Assembly (NCBI RefSeq): GCF_004054195.1
Contig: NZ_SBIW01000009.1
Coordinates: 1-55,802, forward strand
DNA length: 55,802 bases
Reading direction: 5' to 3'
Origin: Mucilaginibacter gilvus
GTDB taxonomy: Bacteria > Bacteroidota > Bacteroidia > Sphingobacteriales > Sphingobacteriaceae
Below are positions 1 through 7,082 of the stretch, in pieces. The position numbers and the translations under genes were made by a program. The first letter of the stretch is position 1; every line of letters starts with the position of its first letter. The notes under the pieces were generated by a model, which ran no database searches, had not been told where the DNA came from, and was given only the letters and a program-made list of their open reading frames with translations.

Positions 1-1423
1 ATGTATTAATAACCGGCGGCATATCGGTTATTTGGGTTTTTAAATTTGCTTGTATGTTTTTATATGTGGTCAAAACTTCGGCTGCACTGTTAGTGGCCTG
101 GGTCATATTAGTGAAATCGTGGGTTTGCCCCGAAATGAAAGCATAGTACTGATTATATACCGATTCGATTGCGTTACCGGTTTGCAACATGCCATCGATC
201 ATCAATTGATAATAATCTAATGATACTATGGGTACATAGTTCATGGGGTTGGCATAATAATCAAGTCCTTGCCTTAGTTGATCCATTAAAGCACGGCACT
301 GACGGTAAATACCGTGAAATTCTCTTGCCAGACTTGCAGTATCGGTTGCCTTTGCCGTCAGCCGTGCTATCCATTGATAGTAGTCTAAAGCCGGTGCTAG
401 GTTACCTTGTAAATATTCTGCTTCGGCATACCTCATGCTCAATAATAACAATGCAAGCATGCTGGTATTTTGCACCAATAAATTTGTCTCATCATCACTA
501 CGCGCCCCTGCATATGCGCCGGCGTTACCTGCGGTGGCTGCAGTAGTGTTGCCGTCTACCGCGGTATTCCCATCGGCACCGCTGTCAGTACGGTCATCGC
601 TTAATTCCCATATTTCGCGGTGAAAATGATCTTGTGTAGTTGTTTGAATGGCGATACGACCGCCTATGCCCCCTTTGCCGTTCCGGCCCGCCTTCCCTGC
701 CGTTGCCGTGTCCCCGGCACTGCCGCCAACATTATTATGCGTTATTTGGTCATCGCCCAAGGCAACAAATACATTAACATTAATAGCACCGCCGTTACCG
801 CCATTGCCCGAACGGCCACTGTTGCCGCCTTTGCCCGCATTTCCGCCACTCTGGCCGCCAGTAGCCGGCGTAACATCATAGGTATCCGGATTCCTCCTGT
901 CATGTACCACCCGCCGTATTATCGCATCGGTGCCGTTACCACCGTCCCGGCCGTCGCCACCATCTTGCCCAGTCTGCGCCTGCTGCCCCTTGCCCCCATT
1001 AGCTTTCAAAATAAGCCGACCGTTGATCGCGCCGGCATTTATAGTAATGTTGCCTGCGTTATTACCAGTTTTAGCAGTAGTTTCCGATGTTATGCCCCCA
1101 TCCTGGCCATCTGTCCCACCCTGGCCGCTGCTTTCACCACTGTTAGCCTTCGGATTGGAATATGGCATAACCATCGTATTATCATCATCAGCCGTGACGT
1201 TAAGTATCGCACCGGCATCGCAGTTGATCACGTGCGCGTAGATAGTGATGTTTTTACCTTTTAATATAAACTCTTTTCCGGGTATTTGAAGCCTGTCCAC
1301 GTATAGTTCAAGATGCGTGGTTGGGTTAAAGTCAATTTGATCCAATGTATAATTGGCAGCAACTAATGTGGTAATGTCGCCTACGGTTTGCTTTTGAACA
1401 GCAAAAAATGGTGGAGTATTCAA
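1..1423 (-). CDS. Glycine-rich repeat protein, 3' end beyond the window
   Basis: The minus strand is open in one frame from a stop complement at 1589-1591 to the left edge. There is no ATG until 1174, although the coding character clearly extends upstream, so the start is uncertain; TTG at 1423 is the best in-frame choice. The first ~90 residues look like a folded domain (LNTPPFFAVQKQT...). Then comes a collagen-like, glycine-rich low-complexity stretch (about 1140-640) with repeats such as GGDGRDGGNG and GGNAGKGGNSG. After about position 520 it turns into a helical, alanine- and tyrosine-rich region (LALLLLSMRYAEAEYLQG). I do not recognise a family. The glycine repeats suggest a surface or structural protein. 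The C-terminus is missing because it lies outside the window. Confidence 0.7.
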   Translation of the reverse strand, partial: MNTPPFFAVQKQTVGDITTLVAANYTLDQIDFNPTTHLELYVDRLQIPGKEFILKGKNITIYAHVINCDAGAILNVTADDDNTMVMPYSNPKANSGESSGQGGTDGQDGGITSETTAKTGNNAGNITINAGAINGRLILKANGGKGQQAQTGQDGGDGRDGGNGTDAIIRRVVHDRRNPDTYDVTPATGGQSGGNAGKGGNSGRSGNGGNGGAINVNVFVALGDDQITHNNVGGSAGDTATAGKAGRNGKGGIGGRIAIQTTTQDHFHREIWELSDDRTDSGADGNTAVDGNTTAATAGNAGAYAGARSDDETNLLVQNTSMLALLLLSMRYAEAEYLQGNLAPALDYYQWIARLTAKATDTASLAREFHGIYRQCRALMDQLRQGLDYYANPMNYVPIVSLDYYQLMIDGMLQTGNAIESVYNQYYAFISGQTHDFTNMTQATNSAAEVLTTYKNIQANLKTQITDMPPVINT

Positions 1424-1512
1424 TGGTTGGGAATCTTTAACGTGATAAATAAGGAGCTTAATATTACAAACAATAATTGAGTTACCAAAGCAGCAAATAA
1501 AAAACTTCGCAT
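1420..1512 (-). CDS. Signal-peptide-like leader in another frame
   Basis: An ATG at 1512 opens a 30-codon frame (MRSFLFAALVTQ... then a hydrophobic run ending LKIPNH) that stops with TGA at 1420-1422. The stop overlaps the TTG at 1423-1421 that could start the glycine-rich gene. The peptide looks like a signal peptide or signal anchor. Either it is the true N-terminus of that gene, cut off by a one-base frameshift near 1425-1440, or it is a coupled leader. The sequence alone cannot decide. Confidence 0.35.
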   Translation of the reverse strand: MRSFLFAALVTQLLFVILSSLFITLKIPNH

Positions 1513-1588
1513 TATGTGTTACCAAGCACTTTCGTTCCGGCACAGTTATAACGAAATATCCTACATGGTATCGGGTTTTAAACTCGAT

Positions 1589-1834
1589 TTAATTATTTGA
1601 GAATACTAAAGACAAGTGTGGCGAAATAGACTTGCTTCTAGCATTTTGCCGAGGAATATTTTTAATGAGATAACTGCACCTGGTTATGAAGTATATGTTG
1701 AAGCTTCAGTTCTTCTATAAAGTGGTTAGAAAGTTTTGAGAGCTTTACAAAGCATTCTTCAGTTCGATTTAGCGTTTATTTGGGCCACATGTAAACTAGG
1801 GACGTAGCATTCTTGCAGAATTTAAGGTAGATGG
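1589..1834. other. Intergenic stretch, nothing recognised
   Basis: About 245 bases without a convincing reading frame, hairpin or repeat on either strand. It separates the glycine-rich gene from the tRNA-tail remnant. No tRNA 5' half could be folded by eye immediately before the tail at 1848. Confidence 0.5.
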
Positions 1835-1847
1835 CTAGCAAGTAATT

Positions 1848-1872
1848 GGTTCGATTCCTGTTCCGGCTACCA
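1848..1872 (+). other. tRNA 3'-end remnant (T-arm, acceptor, CCA), att-like
   Basis: The segment begins GGTTCGATTCCTG and ends in CCA. It matches 22 of 25 bases of the tail of the intact initiator tRNA at 5222-5246. The D-arm and anticodon arm are absent upstream. The recombinase reading frame on the other strand ends inside it, giving the residues VAGTGIEPIT, a C-terminus typical of integrases that abut a tRNA target. It is read as an attachment-site remnant. Confidence 0.6.
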
Positions 1873-1875
1873 AAC

Positions 1876-1928
1876 GCGAAATAGCGGCATAGTTCAGTTG
1901 CAAGACTGGTATGCCGCTTTCGCTTTTT
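1876..1928 (+). terminator. Intrinsic terminator after the tRNA remnant
   Basis: A stem pairs 1876-1891 (GCGAAATAGCGGCATA) with 1910-1923, with a two-base bulge, and is followed by five T residues. Its place just after a tRNA tail is that of a tRNA gene terminator. Confidence 0.65.
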
Positions 1929-2954
1929 AGCATAACTTGCTTTAAATAAGCGAAATACAAAAACACAAAATTAATTCTCGGGGTTCGACATTTGTCCGTT
2001 TCCCGGTTGTACAAGACACCTTCGGGAAATACCAGATTTTGCAGTCTTTGCTTGATATTGTAGTCCGCCGTTAGCCACTTTTTTGGCAGATTTATAGCTA
2101 AATCTATAGCGGTATCGACGCAAGCATCAAGGTTCGACATTTTTAGCGTTGCCTTTGAAAGTTCTTTTTCTAATTCGTCCTTTTCCTCATTACTTCGCTA
2201 TATACCTGTAATAGAGTTCGCTCGTATTTCCTCCCCGATTAACCGCTCCTCCAAGCGAACAATTTTCTTTTGCAACTCCATGTAATTTTGTTTCACCACT
2301 GTCTGCTGCTCGACATAGCCACGTGAATATTGATTGAAATTTACAATAGCCTGTTGTTTGATCAGGTGCAAAACATCTACAGGAAAATCCAAGACAAACC
2401 ATTCCAATATCTCTACAAAGCGCTGATGTAATACGTTGGCATTACGATTCGTGCGACAGCCTATAGTAGAGCACTTGTAGTAATAGATGTTTTTCTTTTT
2501 AACAATATAGCCCCGCAACGGTTGAGAACACTTGTCGCAGTGCAGAAAACGCTTCAGCGGTATACGGTCGTTTTCTTCCTTAATAGAATAACCATGAGTT
2601 GTTTCAGCCAAGATGCCGTTCACTTGGAGAAACAGTTCCTTTGAAATGATACCCTCATGATTTCCAGGCAGGATAGCCCCGTCAAGCATTCTGTGCACAA
2701 TCAGGCCGCAATAGAAGGGATTGCGAAGTATGTCGGCAACCCGCTGATGGCACAGGGCAATGCCGTTCGATGCAAGCCGCTGACGGATTGCCTTACACGT
2801 CAAATTCTCTTGCGCCTTCCATAGAAAAGCCTGGCGCAGTATTTTGCCCTTTGCGTTAATTACGATCGTTCGTTTGCCGTTTACATTTACGCTGTTATAC
2901 CCCAATGGGGGTTTGGTCGGCCAATTGCCTTGCAAGAGCATCTCTTTTAAATTT

Positions 2955-3344
2955 CAATTTGGCGATCAAATCATAACTAAAGAAGCCCTAAACAAATTTA
3001 AAATCCATATAAACCCCAAGCCTGTGATTGGTGTAGTTCCAGTTTACGTCTTACCTTTGGGAGCAGCCGCAGCGGAAGAATATGGTGTCGCTGAACTTAA
3101 GACTATTGCTGATTTCTTAAGAGATCTGGTGACAGCAATGAATTTAGCAAAAGGAAGCGGAAAAGATCGCTCAACAGATATTCCTTCCTGGGCTAAAGCG
3201 AACAAACCTAAAGAGGGGGAAGCTGGAAAAGATTTTGCTAAGAGATTACTGGATGATCAATATGGTGAAGGAAATTGGTCTGGAACAGGCGGGGGCAGCG
3301 AATTTAGTAAACTCAAAAAGTATGGAGACAGATTTGACAAATAA
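2955..3344 (+). pseudogene. C-terminal toxin tip of an RHS-like polymorphic toxin
   Basis: The readable part ends with IPSWAKANKP...GKDFAKRLLDDQYG...SEFSKLKKYGDRFDK, a tail layout seen in C-terminal tips of RHS-type toxins of Bacteroidota (recalled, not searched). A short alanine- and glycine-rich hinge (VYVLPLGAAAAEEYG) precedes it. There is no RHS core, no PxxxxDPxGL-like hyperconserved motif and no plausible own start; upstream the frame enters the antisense of the recombinase, so the carrier was lost at about 2953. The downstream gene overlaps its 3' end by 23 bases, typical of toxin-immunity pairs. It is probably an orphan or displaced tip. The biochemical activity is not assignable from sequence. 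Confidence 0.6.
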
Positions 3345-3843
3345 AACTGTAAAAAGAGAAGAAGTATGGATTATTAAAATAAATCTTTACGCTTTTATTT
3401 TTAATAACGATGCTTATCTATTGTTTTTAGCTGGCGATATAGACAAACCCTTATTGTTGGACAAAAAGCTTTGTGTTTACACAAAAGAAAGCATGATTGA
3501 TAAACTGAGTAATATCGGGATATTGATTTTAAATTCAAATGTTTTGGAAGAAGTAGACTTTACAATAAATATCAGTCAAGTTTTAAAGCTAATTACCCTT
3601 AATAGCATTGATAATAATGCCGTCATAATAAATGCTTTGAATACTGCTTTTGATGTCCTAAATGCCTTAGAAATTGATTTCCCCAAAGATTATAAATCTA
3701 TATTATTTTCTTTTGCTGATCATTTGACATTTAATAGAAGATACGGTGCGTTCTTTGTACGAAATAATTTGTCTCGAAGGCAATTGATAGAGGCCACGAG
3801 TTGGTTGCTGGAGACAATCTTCCGTAATGTTGTTTTTTGCTAA
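3322..3843 (+). CDS. Candidate immunity protein for the adjacent toxin tip
   Basis: A 173-residue protein starting at ATG 3322 (METDLTNKTVKREE), inside the last codons of the toxin-tip frame. A longer frame from 3235 exists but would overlap the toxin by 110 bases. The sequence is mostly alpha/beta, rich in isoleucine, asparagine and leucine, with no signal peptide and no transmembrane helix, so a cytosolic protein is expected. No family is recognised. The role is inferred only from its position and overlap with the toxin. The local base composition is visibly more AT-rich than the housekeeping part of the window, which fits horizontal transfer. Confidence 0.6.
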   Translation: METDLTNKTVKREEVWIIKINLYAFIFNNDAYLLFLAGDIDKPLLLDKKLCVYTKESMIDKLSNIGILILNSNVLEEVDFTINISQVLKLITLNSIDNNAVIINALNTAFDVLNALEIDFPKDYKSILFSFADHLTFNRRYGAFFVRNNLSRRQLIEATSWLLETIFRNVVFC

Positions 3844-4078
3844 ATGCGGTATCCGATCTCAGTAAGTATGCAACAATAAGACATGCTTGCCATCAAATTC
3901 CTAACGTGTGAGAATATAAGGTAAAGTGTTAGGGGGGCAAATGCTTTTTGACAGCGGGTTTCATCTCAGCCTGGCGCGGGTAGGGCGAATCGTAATTACA
4001 TTTAAGTTCAATTACGTTGTGTGAAGTTTGCACTTATTAATAAATGTTGCAAATTTGGACAACTTAAATTACATCTGT
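3844..4078. other. Intergenic stretch, nothing recognised
   Basis: Some 235 bases between the immunity gene and the small membrane protein. A G-run (GGGGGG near 3932) and a short GC-richer patch near 3970-3990 are visible, but no reading frame, hairpin or known motif could be supported. Confidence 0.4.
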
Positions 4079-4282
4079 ATGAATATCGTACAAAAGGCTC
4101 GTGCTATTGGAACAGTATTAGTCTTGTCGGCAATCATCATAGGGGGAGTAGGGTTGAAAGCCCACCTGGCTACTAATGAGTCATATACATGGGGCGGAAC
4201 ATTATTTATGTTTTCCATGCCTGTGCTTGTAATAGGTCTTTTGTTTTGGTCATTTACTATAAATTTTAAAAGACGAGGATAA
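4079..4282 (+). CDS. Small membrane protein with two predicted helices
   Basis: A 67-residue protein from ATG 4079 (MNIVQKARAIGTVLVL). Two hydrophobic segments (about residues 9-26 and 41-58) flank a polar loop containing SYTWGG, and a basic tail (NFKRRG) ends it, so an inner-membrane hairpin is likely. The frame can be extended upstream to 4028, but the added residues look like noncoding sequence. No family is recognised and it has no operon partner. It lies in the decayed region, so it may be a cargo gene or itself a remnant. Confidence 0.45.
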   Translation: MNIVQKARAIGTVLVLSAIIIGGVGLKAHLATNESYTWGGTLFMFSMPVLVIGLLFWSFTINFKRRG

Positions 4283-4377
4283 TTACCCGTTTTGGTTCTC
4301 CCTGTTTCTTGTGCGTATTTCAATTGCCGCCGTTTTGGTTCGTTCTGGAATTTTAAATTTCAAAAGTACACTTGTGA

Positions 4378-4577
4378 GACCTGCTGATCACTGTGACCAC
4401 AGGTATCGGTAAAAGCTCTATCGTTTCTGCGATAGGTTATCAGGCCTGTACCCTCGGCTACAGGGTCTTATATATGCCAATACACCTATGTTATTCTCTA
4501 TGCTTAAAATGGCCAAAGCTGATGGCTCATATTTCAAAGAAGTAGCAAAAATAGAACCGCAAGAACTACAATTATAA
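4378..4577 (+). pseudogene. istB: IstB fragment (IS21-family helper ATPase)
   Basis: The first frame reads DLLITVTTGIGKSS...IGYQACTLGYRVLY, with a degraded Walker A (normally GxTGxGKS). Near 4475 the reading frame shifts and continues MLFSMLKMAKADGSYFKEVAKIE, the next conserved part of IstB, before stopping at 4575-4577. The N-terminal third, the Walker B region and the C-terminus are missing, and no istA is present. It marks a decayed IS21-family insertion sequence. Confidence 0.75.
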
Positions 4578-4635
4578 ATTCGGTGGCCACCAGTTCGATA
4601 TCCGGGGCGTCTGTTCTTCTAACCCTGCACGGTAA

Positions 4636-5046
4636 AAAGGTCGTGTTAAGACTGTTGAACAACGACGCTATGAAGTTCGACCTGAATACGAAGTGTCGAG
4701 AAACATCGCGCATGAAGAAGATGAACTTTCCGGGGATTTTAGCGAGCGTGTTAGTATATTGTTAAATGCCTTTAAAAAACCATCTGTCAGGCCTGCCGTC
4801 ACCGGAAACGAACCCGAATTGTGGCTGCCTGTGGGCGTGGATATAAAAAAACAGATGGAGATCGTCTTGCAGGAGATGATGGTCAATATGAATAAACACA
4901 GTAAAGCCACTCAGGCATTTATTGGATTCTCGGTAGTCGACAATTACCTAAAAATAGCATACCGGGATAACGGTGTTGGCGTAGCCAATAATAAAAAGAC
5001 GGGAATGGGTTTGAAGAATACGGTTTCCCGCTACCCAGAAAATTAG
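4636..5046 (+). pseudogene. Histidine kinase ATPase-domain fragment
   Basis: The frame begins after a TAA at 4633 and reads through a degenerate HisKA_3-like helix (VSRNIAHEEDELSGDF) into a HATPase_c domain: N-box EMMVNMNKHSKA, G1 box DNGVGV, and G2 box GMGLKNTVSR. It then ends abruptly with YPEN, before the F/G-terminal part of the ATPase fold. GTG 4693 is the only start-like codon. The TPR or sensor part is missing and no response regulator is adjacent. It resembles the C-terminus of TPR-containing sensor kinases common in Bacteroidota. It is read as a gene fragment at an insertion breakpoint. Confidence 0.75.
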
Positions 5047-5078
5047 AAAGCCTCAAGTCTTTACGATTTGAGGCTTTT
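5047..5078 (+). terminator. Intrinsic terminator
   Basis: AAAGCCTCAAGTC pairs with GATTTGAGGCTTT around a short loop, with a T-rich 3' side. It directly follows the stop of the kinase fragment. Between this hairpin and the tRNA (5079-5170) a short open frame (RRVDKIRASLQEG) is visible but too short to assign. Confidence 0.6.
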
Positions 5079-5170
5079 GATTTCTAAACGGCGGGTCGAC
5101 AAAATCCGGGCTTCCTTGCAAGAAGGAACAAACATTGCGGATGTTATGGCCGCGATGAAGATTAACATAG

Positions 5171-5243
<73 letters not shown>

Positions 5244-5246
5244 CCG

Positions 5247-5290
5247 AATCGGGCAAGCTTGAAAAATCAAGTTTTGTCCGATTTTTTTTT
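5247..5290 (+). terminator. Intrinsic terminator of the tRNA-fMet gene
   Basis: AATCGGGCAAGCTTGA pairs imperfectly with TCAAGTTTTGTCCGATT, followed by a run of nine T residues (5282-5290). It begins four bases after the mature tRNA end. Confidence 0.85.
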
Positions 5291-5671
5291 GCCCCTAACT
5301 CACTGTTTATCACTTAAATTAAGTGTGCCGCTTCGTTCACCCGAGCGGTTCGATAAGTACTCCGTCAAAACACAGTTTTTCAGATATATTATTGAACCGA
5401 TGATACTGCGCTTAACTGTTGTGTCTGCTTCTAAGTATATTATATTCAAGCAAGTAAAGTGTATTCAAAGCCTTCTCAACGCACCCGTTTAAGTCATATG
5501 CAGACCTGCCGAACCCGTCAATTTGCCCTCAAGGATAAGCAGCTTTTTCTCAGATTCCATTTTGATGGTTTTGTAAAAGATCAATTTAACAAGTATATTT
5601 ATTACTTGTTAAATTGATCTACCGGTTCGTATCTACTCGCCTTCAACACGTAAAAAGATATGAAAACCTAA
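5291..5671. other. Intergenic stretch with one long palindrome
   Basis: No supported gene. Open frames here have no family features and fit chance. The only structure is the AT-rich palindrome annotated at 5578-5620. Confidence 0.5.
5578..5620. repeat. Perfect 18-bp inverted repeat, 7-nt loop
   Basis: The arms are 5578-5595 (AGATCAATTTAACAAGTA) and 5603-5620, exact reverse complements around TATTTAT. It lacks the GC-rich stem and T-tract of a normal terminator. It lies about 50 bases beyond the 3' end of the DUF4382 gene on the minus strand and could serve as an mRNA 3' hairpin, or be a mobile-element end. Confidence 0.9.
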
Positions 5672-6439
5672 TTACTGCGTTATGGTAACGCTTCCAAGGT
5701 CTTTAACGGAACCATTAACTACGGTTACATTGTCGATTGTCTTTACCGCATACGGCGTTACAGGTGCAAAATTTACCCGGTACGTGCCGGCAGCTAAACC
5801 AGGAAAGTAAAATTTGCCGGTGGCATCGGCAACCGTCCCCACGGTGTCTGTTCCCATAATCGCATAAACTCTTGGGAATGCAGCTGCCGGGATAACTACT
5901 CCCGTCAAAGCGCCCGAGACAGCAGCCGGAATGGCCCTTATCACTGGCTTCAGATTGTATTTGCCGTTACCGGTGGTTACAATTGATTGGGCTGCATCAA
6001 AGTCTAACAGCAAAGTATAGGCAATACCAGAGGTAAGGTCATCCTGAACTTTGAGTTTTACCCCTGACGTTTGTCCACTTGGCGTATTCAGGTCATACGA
6101 AACGCCATTGATAACTACCCGGTTACCGGTATTATTCAATACTAACCGAACCTCCTGTAACCGACCCGCCGGAACGTCAACGCCTGCCAGCAAGGTATCT
6201 TTGCCATTTCTAAAACGAAGGATGTCTATCGGGTTTCCGTTAACCTCTACAATTTTTTCACCACCTGATGAAAGAATAACAACTTGCTTGATATTCAGAA
6301 TCACGGCATCATAAGCACCTGGAGCATCAGTCAGCTTCACACTAACGCGGGCAGTGCCGGCTGAATTTGAGCTGTCTTTCTTGCAGGATGCAAAACTTAA
6401 ACCTACAATGGCAACGGAAAATAAAATTAACTTTTTCAT
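5672..6439 (-). CDS. DUF4382-family lipoprotein
   Basis: A 255-residue exported protein. The N-terminus (MKKLILFSVAIVGLSFASCKK) is a lipoprotein signal with the lipobox cysteine at residue 19. Residues about 28-170 match the DUF4382 layout (VSVKLTDAPGAYDAVILNIKQV..., then LLLDFDAAQSIV). The C-terminal ~75 residues resemble a carboxypeptidase-regulatory-like beta-sandwich (GTVADATGKFYFPGLAAGTYRV). Such proteins sit in the periplasm or outer membrane of Bacteroidota; no activity is known. Transcribed alone. It is an intact gene between two decayed tracts, so it may be an ancestral resident rather than cargo. Confidence 0.88.
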   Translation of the reverse strand: MKKLILFSVAIVGLSFASCKKDSSNSAGTARVSVKLTDAPGAYDAVILNIKQVVILSSGGEKIVEVNGNPIDILRFRNGKDTLLAGVDVPAGRLQEVRLVLNNTGNRVVINGVSYDLNTPSGQTSGVKLKVQDDLTSGIAYTLLLDFDAAQSIVTTGNGKYNLKPVIRAIPAAVSGALTGVVIPAAAFPRVYAIMGTDTVGTVADATGKFYFPGLAAGTYRVNFAPVTPYAVKTIDNVTVVNGSVKDLGSVTITQ

Positions 6440-6573
6440 ATAATTGATTTAAATAGTGTGCTGTGTTAAACGGAAATTTCTTAATAAGGTTTAACCACCG
6501 CTTTCCGATAGCATGCGTGGCTCAGTGGTTTATCAGTTGACTATATAAAGCGCAAAACGGGTAAAAAAAGTTA

Positions 6574-6937
6574 GTGATCATTTACTCTACCTATAAAAGT
6601 ACTGGCTGGCGGCCTGAAATAGCAAATGCTTTCAAAAGCATGAAGCTGGAGTTGTTTGCGAACAGCCCCATGAAAGCAGCTTATGATGCAATACCGCCCG
6701 ACAAGACAAAATGGATAAAGTTCCTGGAACAAATAATCGCTTATGCTGGCGAGCCATTTGACATGGGGATGCCAATATTGCCAAACTCAACTCGCCTGTA
6801 TTGATTATTTCCGGCGACAATGATGGTACGGACAAAGTTGAGTTGATGAAAACGCATCAATTATTGGGGGGATAACTACTGATATGAGCCCGATGCCAAA
6901 GTCGCAATTGGCTATTGTTCCTTCGCAGACAGCAAAT
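6574..6937 (+). pseudogene. Alpha/beta hydrolase, C-terminal half, frameshifted
   Basis: The first frame reads STGWRPEIANAFKSMKLELF...DKTKWIKFLEQIIAYAGEPFDMG. A frameshift in GGGG at 6765-6768 moves the homology to the next frame: DANIAKLNSPVLIISGDNDG...VELMKTHQLLGG, which contains the strand and loop of the catalytic acid. A second shift in GGGGGG at 6866-6871 restores TTDMSPMPKSQLAIVPSQ. The usual histidine segment (GHVSLM-like) is replaced by the tRNA-tail remnant, and the N-terminal half with the nucleophile is missing. Both shifts fall in G-runs, so sequencing error is possible for these, but both ends of the gene are lost regardless. Confidence 0.7.
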
Positions 6938-6966
6938 GGTTCGACTTTAGTCCTGTTCCCGCTACC
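6938..6966 (+). other. Second tRNA-fMet 3'-end remnant with 5-base insertion
   Basis: GGTTCGA, then an extra CTTTA, then GTCCTGTTCCCGCTACC. Apart from the insertion it is identical to the tail of the initiator tRNA at 5222-5245. Upstream bases belong to the hydrolase pseudogene, so no tRNA body is present. It is read as the distal att copy of an element once inserted at the tRNA. Confidence 0.65.
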
Positions 6967-6970
6967 TCAG

Positions 6971-7001
6971 AAGCCCTTAGTGAAAACTAAGGGCTTTTTT
7001 T
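6971..7001 (+). terminator. Intrinsic terminator
   Basis: A perfect 10-bp stem (AAGCCCTTAG / CTAAGGGCTT) with loop TGAAAA and a T-run. It sits directly after the second tRNA-tail remnant, and the stem may also act on the convergent selD transcript. Confidence 0.85.
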
Positions 7002-7082
7002 GTGAGAAATATTTAGCTCTTCGGGCTTATATACAGAAGGGGTTTACGGAAATATTGAGCAAGCTTGAGATTGGTAGTCCTA

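Larger units (their letters stand above)
1835..2953 (-). pseudogene. Large serine recombinase, N-terminus lost and in-frame stop
   Basis: The 2941-2201 part carries the recombinase domain (GNWPTKPPLGY, then the helix-rich DNA-binding region) and a zinc ribbon (CDKC around 2550-2530, CSTIGC near 2470). The frame meets TAG at 2198-2200 and continues in the same frame as RSNEEKDELEKELSKATLK into the usual coiled and C-terminal region, including LVFPEGVLYN. The N-terminal resolvase domain with its catalytic serine is absent: homology stops near 2953, where an in-frame TGA occurs and toxin DNA begins on the other strand. The 3' end runs into the tRNA-tail remnant, the usual place for an integrase gene next to its attachment site. 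It should be inactive. The family assignment is secure; the identity of the lost element is unknown. Confidence 0.85.

Noticed and set aside
620..1264. Long plus-strand frame in the glycine-rich region
   Set aside because: It is the exact antisense of the glycine codons (GGN read as NCC), which makes arginine, alanine and proline-rich shadow frames. The minus-strand frame is longer, continuous to the edge and has more natural protein character.
1790..1872. A complete second tRNA gene at 1800-1872
   Set aside because: The T-arm and acceptor tail are clear, but no D-arm, anticodon arm or matching 5' acceptor strand can be folded from the bases upstream.
1835..2140. A separate small gene at the left end of the recombinase
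   Set aside because: It is in the same frame as the main recombinase part and continues its usual C-terminus; only a TAG separates them.
4583..4765. Small plus-strand frame before the kinase fragment
   Set aside because: It overlaps the kinase frame in another phase and has no conserved pattern; the ATPase-domain frame explains this DNA.
5259..5492. Frame beginning inside the tRNA terminator
   Set aside because: It starts in the terminator hairpin, shows no domain or export signal, and is consistent with chance in an AT-rich gap.
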